Origin: an uncultured Pseudomonadota bacterium
GTDB lineage: Bacteria > Myxococcota_A > UBA796 > SXON01
Length of the DNA stretch: 64,000 nt
Assembly: GCA_903885375.1 (NCBI GenBank)
Contig: CAISIK010000027.1
Location: 169,175 to 233,174, forward strand
Direction of reading: 5' to 3'
Notes under the pieces: generated by a model
What the model was told of the DNA's origin: nothing
The model's input: only the letters and a program-made list of their open reading frames with translations
Database searches by the model: none
Translations under genes and position numbers: made by a program
Part shown: one piece after another, positions 51,847 through 60,665 of the stretch
Layout of the letters: each line of letters begins with the position of its first letter
Position numbering within the stretch: position 1 is the stretch's first letter

Positions 51847-53103
51847 TTGACACCACGTCCCTTCACGGTGCTGTTCATCCTCGCTGCCCTCGCCGGCGCG
51901 TGGTTCACCGGCTTCGCAACCGCCGATTTCGCGTCGCATCTCGACCGGCAGGTCCACGACATCCACTGTGCGTGGGCGCCGGGCCTCGTCGCCGGGGATG
52001 CCTCTGCGTCGAGCGGCTGCAAGGTCACGATGATGAGCCCCTACAGCTCGGTGCTCCGTACGCTCGTGTGGGGTGGGCTCCCGATCGCGCTGCCTGGCCT
52101 CGCCACCTTCGCGTTCCTCGTGTTCCGCGGGCTGGACCTGTTCCTGAACCGCCGCGAAGCGGACCGCGATGCGGCGCGCTTCCTCGTGGTCGCTTCGATC
52201 GTCCCCGTCCTCACCTCCATGGTGATGGGGTACATCTCCCTCGCCGAGCTCGGCACCACCTGCAAGCTGTGCGTCGGCACCTACATCTCCAGCGCGGCCT
52301 GTCTCGCGTTCGCCATCGGCGTCTGGCGCTCCGCCAGCGCCCCCGTGCTCGGTGAGGACATCGGCATCGGGGCCGACCCGGTGGCCGACGTGCCCGCCGC
52401 GGGCTCGGGAATGATGGGCATCCTCGTGGGGTTCGCCACGCTCGGTGGCTTCGTGGCCGTGCCTTCGCTGGTGTACATGATCCTCGCCCCCGACTTCAGC
52501 GACTTCACGGGGGCCTGTGGCTCCCTGCCGGCGCCGGAAGACAAGTTCGGGGTGATGATCGCGCTCGACGAGAACACCTCCGGCACCGAGGCGATCGAGG
52601 TGTTCGATCCGCTCTGCCCCTCCTGCAAGGCCTTCGAGGAGCGCCTCGAGGCGAGCGGTCTCGACCGCCAGCTCCACCGCAAGGCGCTGCTCTTCCCGCT
52701 CGACCAGACTTGCAACTGGAACGTGGGCGCCACGCTGCACGCCGGCGCCTGCACGGTGAGCGAAGCGGTGCTCTGCGCCGAGGGCAAAGCCGACGCCGTG
52801 ATCGACTGGGCGTTCGCCAACCAGGAAGCCATCCGCGTGGCGAGCGAGGCCGACCCGGCCGCCGCCGCGAAGATGGTGTCCGCCCGGTTCCCCGAACTCG
52901 CCGCCTGCCTGGGTACCCCCGCGGTCAAGACGAAGCTGAACCGCTCGCTCAAGTGGGCCGTGGCGAACCACCTCCCCGTGCTCACCCCCCAACTCTACGT
53001 CGCGGGCGTGAAGCTCTGCGACGAGGACACCGACCTCGGCATGGACTGGGCCCTGTCCCGGCTCATCGCCAACCCCAAGGTCAAAGCTGAGGCAACCCCA
53101 TGA
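51847..53103 (+). CDS. VKOR-family protein fused to a thioredoxin-like domain
   Basis: About 418 residues from TTG 51847 (no strong ribosome site, so the start is uncertain). Five or so membrane helices in ~1-220. The four conserved VKOR cysteines are present: loop pair C41 and C58, and the redox CKLC pair C139/C142 in TTCKLCVGTYIS. After a final helix (~200-220) a periplasmic thioredoxin-fold domain follows with active site C257-P-S-C260 (FDPLCPSCKAFEERL), DsbA/DsbG-like in its helical insert. Bacterial VKOR-Trx fusions oxidise exported proteins, passing electrons to quinone. Heads a three-gene operon. Confidence 0.88.
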   Translation: MTPRPFTVLFILAALAGAWFTGFATADFASHLDRQVHDIHCAWAPGLVAGDASASSGCKVTMMSPYSSVLRTLVWGGLPIALPGLATFAFLVFRGLDLFLNRREADRDAARFLVVASIVPVLTSMVMGYISLAELGTTCKLCVGTYISSAACLAFAIGVWRSASAPVLGEDIGIGADPVADVPAAGSGMMGILVGFATLGGFVAVPSLVYMILAPDFSDFTGACGSLPAPEDKFGVMIALDENTSGTEAIEVFDPLCPSCKAFEERLEASGLDRQLHRKALLFPLDQTCNWNVGATLHAGACTVSEAVLCAEGKADAVIDWAFANQEAIRVASEADPAAAAKMVSARFPELAACLGTPAVKTKLNRSLKWAVANHLPVLTPQLYVAGVKLCDEDTDLGMDWALSRLIANPKVKAEATP

Positions 53104-53831
53104 ACAACACGCTCCACGCCGCGCTCGCCGCCGGCACGATGGCCCTCCCTGCGCTGCTCGTGGGCAGCTGGGTTTCCGACGCCAAGAGCCGGGTCGAGGC
53201 GCCCTCGGGTGAAGTCATCCCGGTGCCCGTCGCCAGCGCGGCCGACGTCGGCTACTGCACCCCCGACCTGAAGAAGGTGCTCCGCCGCGTGCTGCAGAGC
53301 TGCGGTCTCTCCGGCGCGGCCGGCGGTCGCGGCTGCCAGCCGCTCGAGGCCAAGAGCATCATGGGCCCCGGCGCCACCAGCGAAGCCAAGGGTGCCAAGA
53401 AGGCCGGCGCCGTTTCCGGCGACGACTTCAACGCCCTGTTCATGCCGCTCTCGAAGCGCGCGGGCATCCTCCAGTTCGACAAGGACAGCGCCGAGCTCGA
53501 CGCGTCCGACACCGCGCTGCTTGACCGGCTCTACGCCGACGAGCAGGGAGCCTCCTACTTCTTCGTGGTGGCGCGGTCCTCGCCCGAGGGGAGCGTGGAG
53601 CACAACCGAGCGCTCTCGCAGGCTCGCGGCGAAGCGGCGCTCGCGCACCTCCGCAGCACCTTCCAGGACCCGGAGCTCGACCAGAAGGTGGGTCTCCTCT
53701 GGCTCGGCGAGGAATTCGCCCAGCTCGACCAGGAGTTCTGCACCTGGCAGCGGAGTGGCGATGCCACGACCTGCCAGCCCGGCGATCTGAACCGGTCCGC
53801 GTTCGTGGCCTGGATCGACTGCACCCTCTGA
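53100..53831 (+). CDS. Cys-containing OmpA-like exported protein
   Basis: 243 residues; ATGA overlap with the VKOR gene. Signal peptide/anchor around ALAAGTMALPALLVGSWVS. Cysteine-bearing region YCTPDLKKVLRRVLQSCGL and GRGCQ at ~60-85, then an OmpA-like peptidoglycan-binding fold starting ILQFDKDSAELDASD (~120) with VEHNRALSQARGEAALAHL, then a disulfide-prone end (FCTWQRSGDATTCQ, WIDCTL). Family tentative; the coupling to VKOR and TlpA genes suggests it is their substrate or a periplasmic redox partner. Confidence 0.72.
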   Translation: MNNTLHAALAAGTMALPALLVGSWVSDAKSRVEAPSGEVIPVPVASAADVGYCTPDLKKVLRRVLQSCGLSGAAGGRGCQPLEAKSIMGPGATSEAKGAKKAGAVSGDDFNALFMPLSKRAGILQFDKDSAELDASDTALLDRLYADEQGASYFFVVARSSPEGSVEHNRALSQARGEAALAHLRSTFQDPELDQKVGLLWLGEEFAQLDQEFCTWQRSGDATTCQPGDLNRSAFVAWIDCTL

Positions 53832-53839
53832 GGCTCTCC

Positions 53840-54400
53840 ATGCTGCTCTTGTCGCTCCTCGCCTGCCCGTCCTCCACCCCGACCACCAGCTCCCCCCCGG
53901 CGGGCCGCGTGGATGCGCCGGTGGCACCGGTGCGCCGCCCGGTGGATGCCGATGCCTTCTGCGACTCCCGCGGCGGCCAGGCCTTCATCTGGCCGGAAGT
54001 GGACGGTGGCGCGGCCCCGGCGCCTGCGGCAGGCTGGACCTGGGTGAACGTCTGGGCCACATGGTGCAAGCCCTGCCTCGCCGAGATGCCGATGATCCAG
54101 GAGTGGGCCGCGAAGCTGTCGGCTTCCGGTATCGCGGTGGAGCAGCGTTTCCTCAGCGTGGACAACAAGCCCACCGACCTGTCGAGCTTCATGGTCCTCC
54201 ACCCGGAGTTCCCGAAGTCGCCGCGCCTGGCCGACGTCACCAGGCTCTCGCCGTGGCTCGAGAGCATCGGCCTCGATGCGAGCGCGTCGCTGCCCCTGCA
54301 CCTCTTCCTCAAGCCCGACCAGACCATCGCCTGCGTGCGCAACGGCGCCGTGGGAGAGAACGACTACGACGCCATCTCGGCGGTCCTTCAGGGCCGCTGA
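53840..54400 (+). CDS. TlpA-like thioredoxin lipoprotein
   Basis: 186 residues. MLLLSLLAC gives a lipobox Cys at residue 9. Thioredoxin fold with active site C76-K-P-C79 (NVWATWCKPCLAEMP) and the TlpA/ResA pattern LSVDNKPTDLSSFM and SLPLHLFLKPDQT. Membrane-anchored periplasmic reductase or isomerase, complementing the oxidising VKOR-Trx fusion two genes upstream. Ends four bases from the convergent BamD-like gene. Confidence 0.9.
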   Translation: MLLLSLLACPSSTPTTSSPPAGRVDAPVAPVRRPVDADAFCDSRGGQAFIWPEVDGGAAPAPAAGWTWVNVWATWCKPCLAEMPMIQEWAAKLSASGIAVEQRFLSVDNKPTDLSSFMVLHPEFPKSPRLADVTRLSPWLESIGLDASASLPLHLFLKPDQTIACVRNGAVGENDYDAISAVLQGR

Positions 54401-54403
54401 AGG

Positions 54404-55183
54404 CTACCCGGTGCGACCGACCGGCTTCGTGCTGGCCGGCTTGGCGAGCGCCTGCTTGAGCTGACGCGCCCAGCGCGAGAGCGCGGGATCGGACTCGATC
54501 CGGCCCAGCGCGCCCGTGGCGGCCTCGGTGTTGCCGAGGTTGTGGTGCGCCTCGCCCAGGAGCGCGAGCGCCTCGCCCCGATCGGGGCTCTGGGGCCAGG
54601 TGCGCAGCAGGCCCTCGGTGCGACCGACAACAGCCGACCAGGCGTAGCGGCGCGCGTAGAACTGCGCGATGAGCAGCTCCTTCTTTGCGAGGCGCTCCTG
54701 CACCTTGCCGAGGTACTTCTCCACCTCGCCGCGGTGCTCCGACTCCGGGAAGCGGGCGCCGAAGCCCGCCCACACGCTGGCGGTCTGGCGGGTCCACGTC
54801 TGGTCGCGGTCGGGGATGGCCGGCGACTTCTTGTAGATGACGAGCCCGAGGCGGTACACCACGAGGTCGAGCTCGGGGTAGCGCGGGTGGGCGCGCATGA
54901 AGTCTTCGTAGGCGAGGCGGGCCTCATCCCACTCGTTCTTCTTGAAGTGGATGTCGGCGATCGCGAGCTCGGCCTTCAGCGAGTAGGGATCATCCCGGTA
55001 GAAGGTGCGAACGCGGTTGAACTGCTCGAGCGCCTTGGTGAAGTAGCCGTTCCGCAGGTACTTGAGCCCGAGGGCGTACACATCCTCGGCGGAAACCGCC
55101 CGGGGGGCCGCGTGGGCCGAGCTCGGCGCCGCTACGGGGAGCAGCAATCCGAGGAGCAACACGAGGGTACGCAGTCGAGGCAT
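54404..55183 (-). CDS. BamD-like outer-membrane assembly TPR protein
   Basis: 259 residues. TPR repeats typical of BamD/YfiO (GLKYLRNGYFTKALEQFNRV, AELAIADIHFKKNEWDEARL, AYEDFMRAHPRYPELD, VYRLGLVIYKKS). The N terminus MPRLRTLVLLLGLLLPVAAP has a signal peptide ending SAHAA but no lipobox Cys, unlike classical BamD. It may be soluble or a BamD-like paralogue (CpoB/YbgF-type proteins are another option). Separated from the DUF1844 gene by a divergent gap. Confidence 0.82.
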   Translation of the reverse strand: MPRLRTLVLLLGLLLPVAAPSSAHAAPRAVSAEDVYALGLKYLRNGYFTKALEQFNRVRTFYRDDPYSLKAELAIADIHFKKNEWDEARLAYEDFMRAHPRYPELDLVVYRLGLVIYKKSPAIPDRDQTWTRQTASVWAGFGARFPESEHRGEVEKYLGKVQERLAKKELLIAQFYARRYAWSAVVGRTEGLLRTWPQSPDRGEALALLGEAHHNLGNTEAATGALGRIESDPALSRWARQLKQALAKPASTKPVGRTG

Positions 55184-55207
55184 CGCGCAGGCCGGTAACA
55201 CCTCGTT

Positions 55208-55456
55208 ATGTGGGCGCCCATGCCAAGCCCCGCGCCGCCGGTCTCCTTCTCCACGCTCCTCGTCTCCCTGGCCAGCACGGCCCTGGCCCACCTCGGGCAT
55301 GCCGAAGGCGTGGAGGCACCGGCGGATCACCGGTTGGCCCGCCACACGCTCGACGTACTGGACATGCTCGCCGAAAAAACCAAGGGCAACCTTGATGAAG
55401 AGGAGTCGCGGCTGCTCGACGCGCTCCAGAAGGAGCTGCGCGTCGCCCTCGGCTGA
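55208..55456 (+). CDS. DUF1844 protein
   Basis: 82 residues. VSFSTLLVSLASTALAHLG, LARHTLDVLDMLAEKTKGNL and DEEESRLLDALQKELRVAL are the three helices of the DUF1844 family, which has no established function. An internal ATG (codon 5) is an equally good start. Divergent from the BamD-like gene. Confidence 0.9.
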   Translation: MWAPMPSPAPPVSFSTLLVSLASTALAHLGHAEGVEAPADHRLARHTLDVLDMLAEKTKGNLDEEESRLLDALQKELRVALG

Positions 55457-55520
55457 AGGGGCAGGCGGGGAACGGCGCGGAACGTCGATTTTCGCCCCTG
55501 CACAGCAGGCAACACACGGG

Positions 55521-55548
55521 TTGACAGGCGGGGCAGGCATCAGATAAA
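55521..55548 (+). promoter_or_regulatory. Sigma-70-like promoter of the 55579 lipoprotein
   Basis: TTGACA (55521-55526) and GATAAA (55543-55548) with a 16-base spacer; predicted start near 55555, giving a short leader with CAGGAGA before ATG 55579. One of the better promoter matches in the window. Confidence 0.65.
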
Positions 55549-55578
55549 GTGCGCGGCCTTTCGACCTCAGGAGACCCC

Positions 55579-56583
55579 ATGAACCGCAGCTTCCTCGTCC
55601 TCGCTCTCGCCTTCACCGCCTGCGATGGCGGCGACAAATCCGATTCGGGCGTCGATGGCGCCTGTGACGTCACGGTCACCAGCTTCCCCGCCAGCGGCGC
55701 GGTGGATGCCTACTACCGCGGCAACATCGAGTTCCGCCTCACCGGCGCCGATGACACCGCCACCATCGAAACCGACATCCCCGGCGCCCAGGCGGTCAGC
55801 GCCGATGGCCTCACGGTCTACTGGGTCCCCTCCGCCGCGCTCACCCCGGGCGACAGCTACAGCGCCACCCTGCACTACTGCGGTGGCGATGCGACGATCA
55901 CCTTCACCACCTCGTCGCTGGGCACCCCCCTCCCCGATGACAGCGTGCTGGCCGGCAAGACCTACCTGCTCGACCTGCAGAACGCCCGCGTCACCGAGCC
56001 CCCGGGCATCGGCCCGCTCATCGCCGGCGAGCTCGGCGGCGTCAGCATCTTCGTGGGCGTGACCGACGTCACCGCCCCGAACATCACCATGATCGGCGCG
56101 CTCGGCCGCGAGGAAGTGGAGAACACCCAGGAGTACTGCGATCCCAGCATCGACTTCCCGGTGGCCGACTTCAGCGAGACCCCGCACTTCGAGATCGGCG
56201 GCGAAGGCAAGACCACCATCTCGGTGGCGGACATCACGGTCGAGATCCAGAACCTCCGCATCGCCGGCGACTTCGCCTCCGACGCGAGCTACTTCGGCGG
56301 CGGCGTGCTCGAAGGCACCATCGACACCCGCCCCCTGGACAGCCTGCTCGATGACTCCGGCGAGGCCGGCGCCATCTGCAACACCGCGGAGAGCCTCGGC
56401 GTCACCTGCGTGCCCTGCTCGGACAACGAGCCCTACTGCCTCTCGCTGAAGGTCGACTCGATCACCGCCACCGAGGCCCCCCTCGAGCTGGTGGAGATCA
56501 AGGGTAGCGACTGCGCCGGCTGCCTCGAGGGTGTCCCCGCCGACACCTCGGCCGAGTGCGCCCCCGACCAGCCCCCGGTGTAG
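55579..56583 (+). CDS. Ig-like-domain lipoprotein
   Basis: 334 residues. Signal MNRSFLVLALAFTAC with lipobox Cys15, then an acidic DGGDKSDSG linker. Residues ~30-120 look like a bacterial Ig/SbsA-type domain (VTSFPASGAVDAYYRGNIEF, LTPGDSYSATLHYCGGDATI). The C-terminal ~210 residues (TYLLDLQNARVTEPPGIGP onward) are clearly related to the next lipoprotein, including matching Cys pairs (CVPCSDNEPYC, CAGCLEGVPADTSAEC). Surface or periplasmic; function unknown. Confidence 0.82.
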   Translation: MNRSFLVLALAFTACDGGDKSDSGVDGACDVTVTSFPASGAVDAYYRGNIEFRLTGADDTATIETDIPGAQAVSADGLTVYWVPSAALTPGDSYSATLHYCGGDATITFTTSSLGTPLPDDSVLAGKTYLLDLQNARVTEPPGIGPLIAGELGGVSIFVGVTDVTAPNITMIGALGREEVENTQEYCDPSIDFPVADFSETPHFEIGGEGKTTISVADITVEIQNLRIAGDFASDASYFGGGVLEGTIDTRPLDSLLDDSGEAGAICNTAESLGVTCVPCSDNEPYCLSLKVDSITATEAPLELVEIKGSDCAGCLEGVPADTSAECAPDQPPV

Positions 56584-56597
56584 TCTCCCGCCGCGTC

Positions 56598-56638
56598 AAC
56601 GGCCGCTTGGTCGCCTTCGGGCGATCGAGCGGCCGTTT
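56598..56638 (+). terminator. Intrinsic terminator with TTCG loop
   Basis: AACGGCCGCT (56598-56607) pairs perfectly with AGCGGCCGTT (56628-56637); inside it TCGCC and GGCGA close a stable TTCG tetraloop, followed by a short TTT tract. Sits between the two related lipoprotein genes. Confidence 0.78.
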
Positions 56639-56700
56639 CGCTTGGCATCTTCCTGATTCTGGCGCTACCCTGCGCCCATCCCCCCGCATCCAGGTGTCCC

Positions 56701-57531
56701 ATGATTCTCTCCCTTCTCCTCGCCTGCGCCACCCAGTCCATCGGTGGGGATGACCCGCCCGCGGGCACGAGCGAAACCGACACGGACACCGACACCGATT
56801 CGGACACCGACACCGATTCGGACACGGACACGGACACCGACACCGATGCGGACACCGACACGGACACCGACACGGACACCGACACGGACGCCGACACCGA
56901 CGCCGATCCCGTCGAGCCGGCCGACACCATCGGGCGCGTCTACTCCTTCTCCCTTGACGATGCGACCATCGAGCAGCCCTCCGGCCTCGGCACGCTGGTG
57001 GATGGCCAGCTCACCCAGAGCATCCTGCTTGAAGTGCAGTACGCCGACGCCACGAGCATGGACCTCCTCGTGGGCCTGAGCCTCCCCGACAGCTTCGAGG
57101 AGCAGGACTACTGCGCGGCCACCAGCTCGCTCCCCGGCGCCTCGTTCGCGGAGAACCCGAGCTTCTCGGTCGGCCCCAGCAGCCTCAGCATCTCGGCCAA
57201 CGGGCTCACGCTCTCGCTCGAGGAGGTGTACCTCTCCGGCACCTTCGCGGCCGACCTCTCCGAGATCACCAACGGCGAGCTCTCCGCGCTCCTGAACACC
57301 ACCCCGCTCGATGTCCTCGCACAGGAGTACGGGGTCGACACGGCCTGCGAGCTGCTCGCCTACATCGGCGCCTCCTGTGTGGAGTGCCCGGACGGCTCGG
57401 AGACCTGCGTGGAGTTCGTGGCCACCAAGATGCTCGGCGTTTCCGCCTCGCTGGACCTCCAGGAGATCCAGGGCAACTACTGCGATGGTTGCGAGTCCGG
57501 CGTGCCGGCGGCCGACGCGGTCTGCTACTGA
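56701..57531 (+). CDS. Thr/Asp-repeat lipoprotein, paralogue of the 55579 gene
   Basis: 276 residues. Ultra-short signal MILSLLLAC (Cys9), then a (T-D)n acidic linker at residues 26-69, then a domain similar to the C-terminal part of the preceding lipoprotein (RVYSFSLDDATIEQPSGLGT versus TYLLDLQNARVTEPPGIGP; CVECPDGSETC; CDGCESGVPAADAVC). The repeat linker probably lifts the domain off the membrane. Last seven bases overlap the convergent rluD gene. Confidence 0.82.
   Translation: MILSLLLACATQSIGGDDPPAGTSETDTDTDTDSDTDTDSDTDTDTDTDADTDTDTDTDTDTDADTDADPVEPADTIGRVYSFSLDDATIEQPSGLGTLVDGQLTQSILLEVQYADATSMDLLVGLSLPDSFEEQDYCAATSSLPGASFAENPSFSVGPSSLSISANGLTLSLEEVYLSGTFAADLSEITNGELSALLNTTPLDVLAQEYGVDTACELLAYIGASCVECPDGSETCVEFVATKMLGVSASLDLQEIQGNYCDGCESGVPAADAVCY
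56776..56907 (+). repeat. Thr-Asp coding microsatellite
   Basis: 132 bases of imperfect GACACN/ACCGAC hexamers encoding alternating Thr and Asp with occasional Ser/Ala. Prone to length change by slippage; not a CRISPR. Confidence 0.9.
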
Positions 57532-58499
57532 GCTGAGCGCGGGCCGGTGGCGACGGGCGGGACCGGAAGGCCTGCCCGCTCGCACAGGGCCAGGAAGTCG
57601 TCGGGCGGCGGCGCCGTGAAGCGCAGCCGTTCGCCGGTGGCCGGGTGCGTGAACGAGAGCAGCCAGGCGTGCAGCATGGGGTGCGTGAGCGCCTCCACCG
57701 TTTCGCGCAGGGCGGCGGTGGGGATGCAGTCGCGGCGGTTGTAGGCGCGGTCACCCACGATGGCGTAGCCCGCCTCGCTCAGGTGCACGCGGACCTGGTG
57801 GGTGCGGCCCGTTTCGAGGCGGCACTCGACCAGCGCCACGCGGTCGCCTCGCGCCTTCACTTCCCAGTGGGTGATGGCCTCGCGGCCGCCCGAGGGGAGC
57901 GAGACCATCTTGAGGCGGTCGTCAGGGTCGCGCCCGAGGCTGCTCCGGATGGTGCCGCGGTCGAGGTGCGGCACGCGGTGAACGACCGCGAAGTAGCGCC
58001 GCTCGACGGTGTGCACCGCGAACTGCTCGCTCAGGCCGCGATGGGTGAGGTCGTTCTTCGCGACCACCATTACGCCGCTGGTGCCCACGTCGAGCCGGTG
58101 CACGATGCCGGGGCGGGCCACGCCGCCGATGCCCGACAGGCCGCCCGCGTGGTGCAGGAGCGCGTTCACGAGGGTGCCATCGGAGTGGCCGGGCGCCGGA
58201 TGCACGACCATGCCAGCCGGCTTGAGCACCACGAGCAGATGGTCGTCCTGGTGGAGGATGTCGAGCGGAAGGTCCTGCGGCACCGGGTCGGCCGGGCGGG
58301 CCTCGGGGAGGTGCAGGGCGACGACGGCGCCGGCGCGGGGGCGGTCGGAGGGCCGGGCGGGCTCGCCATCCACGGTGATGAGGCCCTCACCGAGCAGGGC
58401 CTGCACGCGGGCCCGCGAGAGGTCCGTCCACACCGAGACCAGCACGCGGTCCAATCGTTCGCCGCCGGTCGCGACCACCCATTCCCGTTCTTCGAACAC
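57525..58499 (-). CDS. RluA/RluD-family pseudouridine synthase
   Basis: 324 residues from GTG 58497-58499. S4 RNA-binding domain at the N terminus (LDRVLVSVWTDLSRARVQAL, GLITVDGEPARPSDR), catalytic Asp motif GIVHRLDVGTSGVMVVAK, and downstream CRLETGRTHQVRVHL and GDRAYNRR, all RluD-like. It should modify 23S rRNA uridines. Two bases after the J/HTH gene, so cotranscribed with selA and that gene. Confidence 0.94.
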   Translation of the reverse strand: MFEEREWVVATGGERLDRVLVSVWTDLSRARVQALLGEGLITVDGEPARPSDRPRAGAVVALHLPEARPADPVPQDLPLDILHQDDHLLVVLKPAGMVVHPAPGHSDGTLVNALLHHAGGLSGIGGVARPGIVHRLDVGTSGVMVVAKNDLTHRGLSEQFAVHTVERRYFAVVHRVPHLDRGTIRSSLGRDPDDRLKMVSLPSGGREAITHWEVKARGDRVALVECRLETGRTHQVRVHLSEAGYAIVGDRAYNRRDCIPTAALRETVEALTHPMLHAWLLSFTHPATGERLRFTAPPPDDFLALCERAGLPVPPVATGPRSAQ

Positions 58500-58501
58500 G
58501 C

Positions 58502-59293
58502 TTAATCCCGGTCGCGATGGAACCGCGCCATGTAGCCCTGCACCGCCTCCTCGGCATCCTCCGCCACGGGGCAGAGCTCGAGGGTGCGGATCAGCACGCG
58601 GAGGTAGCCTCGAACGAAGGTGGCGGCGGGCAGGTTCGACCACGCCTCCTCCTCCATGGACTCGAGGAAGCGGCGGGCCACCTTGGTGGAGGCGGATACG
58701 GCGTCGAGATCGAGCTTGCGCGCCTCGCGCGCGGCGCGAAGCCAGGCGCCGGTCGGGCCGTAGACATCGAGCAGGCGGGCCACATCGGCCACCGAGGCGC
58801 TGCGATCCATGTCGAGGTTGGCGGGGCGACGCTGCGCGGGGGCGGGCGTGGGGTCGTGGCGGACCTCGACCACCTGGGAGGCGGGCGCGGTAGGCTCCGG
58901 TTCGGGCTCGGCCACCGCTTCGACCACGCCGAAGCTGTCGCCCACGCGCAGGGAGGTGAGCGTGCGCACCACATCGAGCGCGGCGCCGGCCGCGGGATCG
59001 ACCAGCGAGGGGCCGGCCACCCGCCAGAGCTCCTCGAGATCGGTCGGAAAGCCGGTGCGGGCGAGCTCGCGGAACCGGTCGTACCGATGGCGGCGAACCG
59101 GATCGGTGAGGATGGCCGAGGCCTCGGCGAGGCTGGCTCGGCGAGCTTCGAGCGTGGCGGTGTCCTGCTGGCGGGCCTCGGCCGCGCGCAGGCGCCGCAT
59201 GGTCTGGGCGACCTGCTCCTGGTAGGCGGCGCGAATCGCGGGGGTGTCGGCGTCGCTCGCCACCCCGAGAAGCTCGTAGAAGCCCGTGGACAT
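58502..59293 (-). CDS. J-like domain fused to RodZ-type HTH protein
   Basis: 263 residues. N terminus FYELLGVASDADTPAIRAAY and EASAILTDPVRRHRYDRF follow the J-domain plan, but the HPD tripeptide is missing, so DnaK stimulation is unlikely. After a variable linker, residues ~185-250 form a helix-turn-helix of the RodZ N-terminal type (GAWLRAAREARKLDLDAVSA, SMEEEAWSNLPAATFVRGYL). No membrane helix. Possibly a regulator of cell shape or RNA metabolism. Nine bases after selA. Confidence 0.8.
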   Translation of the reverse strand: MSTGFYELLGVASDADTPAIRAAYQEQVAQTMRRLRAAEARQQDTATLEARRASLAEASAILTDPVRRHRYDRFRELARTGFPTDLEELWRVAGPSLVDPAAGAALDVVRTLTSLRVGDSFGVVEAVAEPEPEPTAPASQVVEVRHDPTPAPAQRRPANLDMDRSASVADVARLLDVYGPTGAWLRAAREARKLDLDAVSASTKVARRFLESMEEEAWSNLPAATFVRGYLRVLIRTLELCPVAEDAEEAVQGYMARFHRDRD

Positions 59294-59302
59294 TCGCCGG
59301 GG

Positions 59303-60613
<1,311 letters not shown>

Positions 60614-60665
60614 CCGTCCCCGCTATCGCCCTCCGGGCCGGGCGACCGGATAGCCCCGGAATTGA

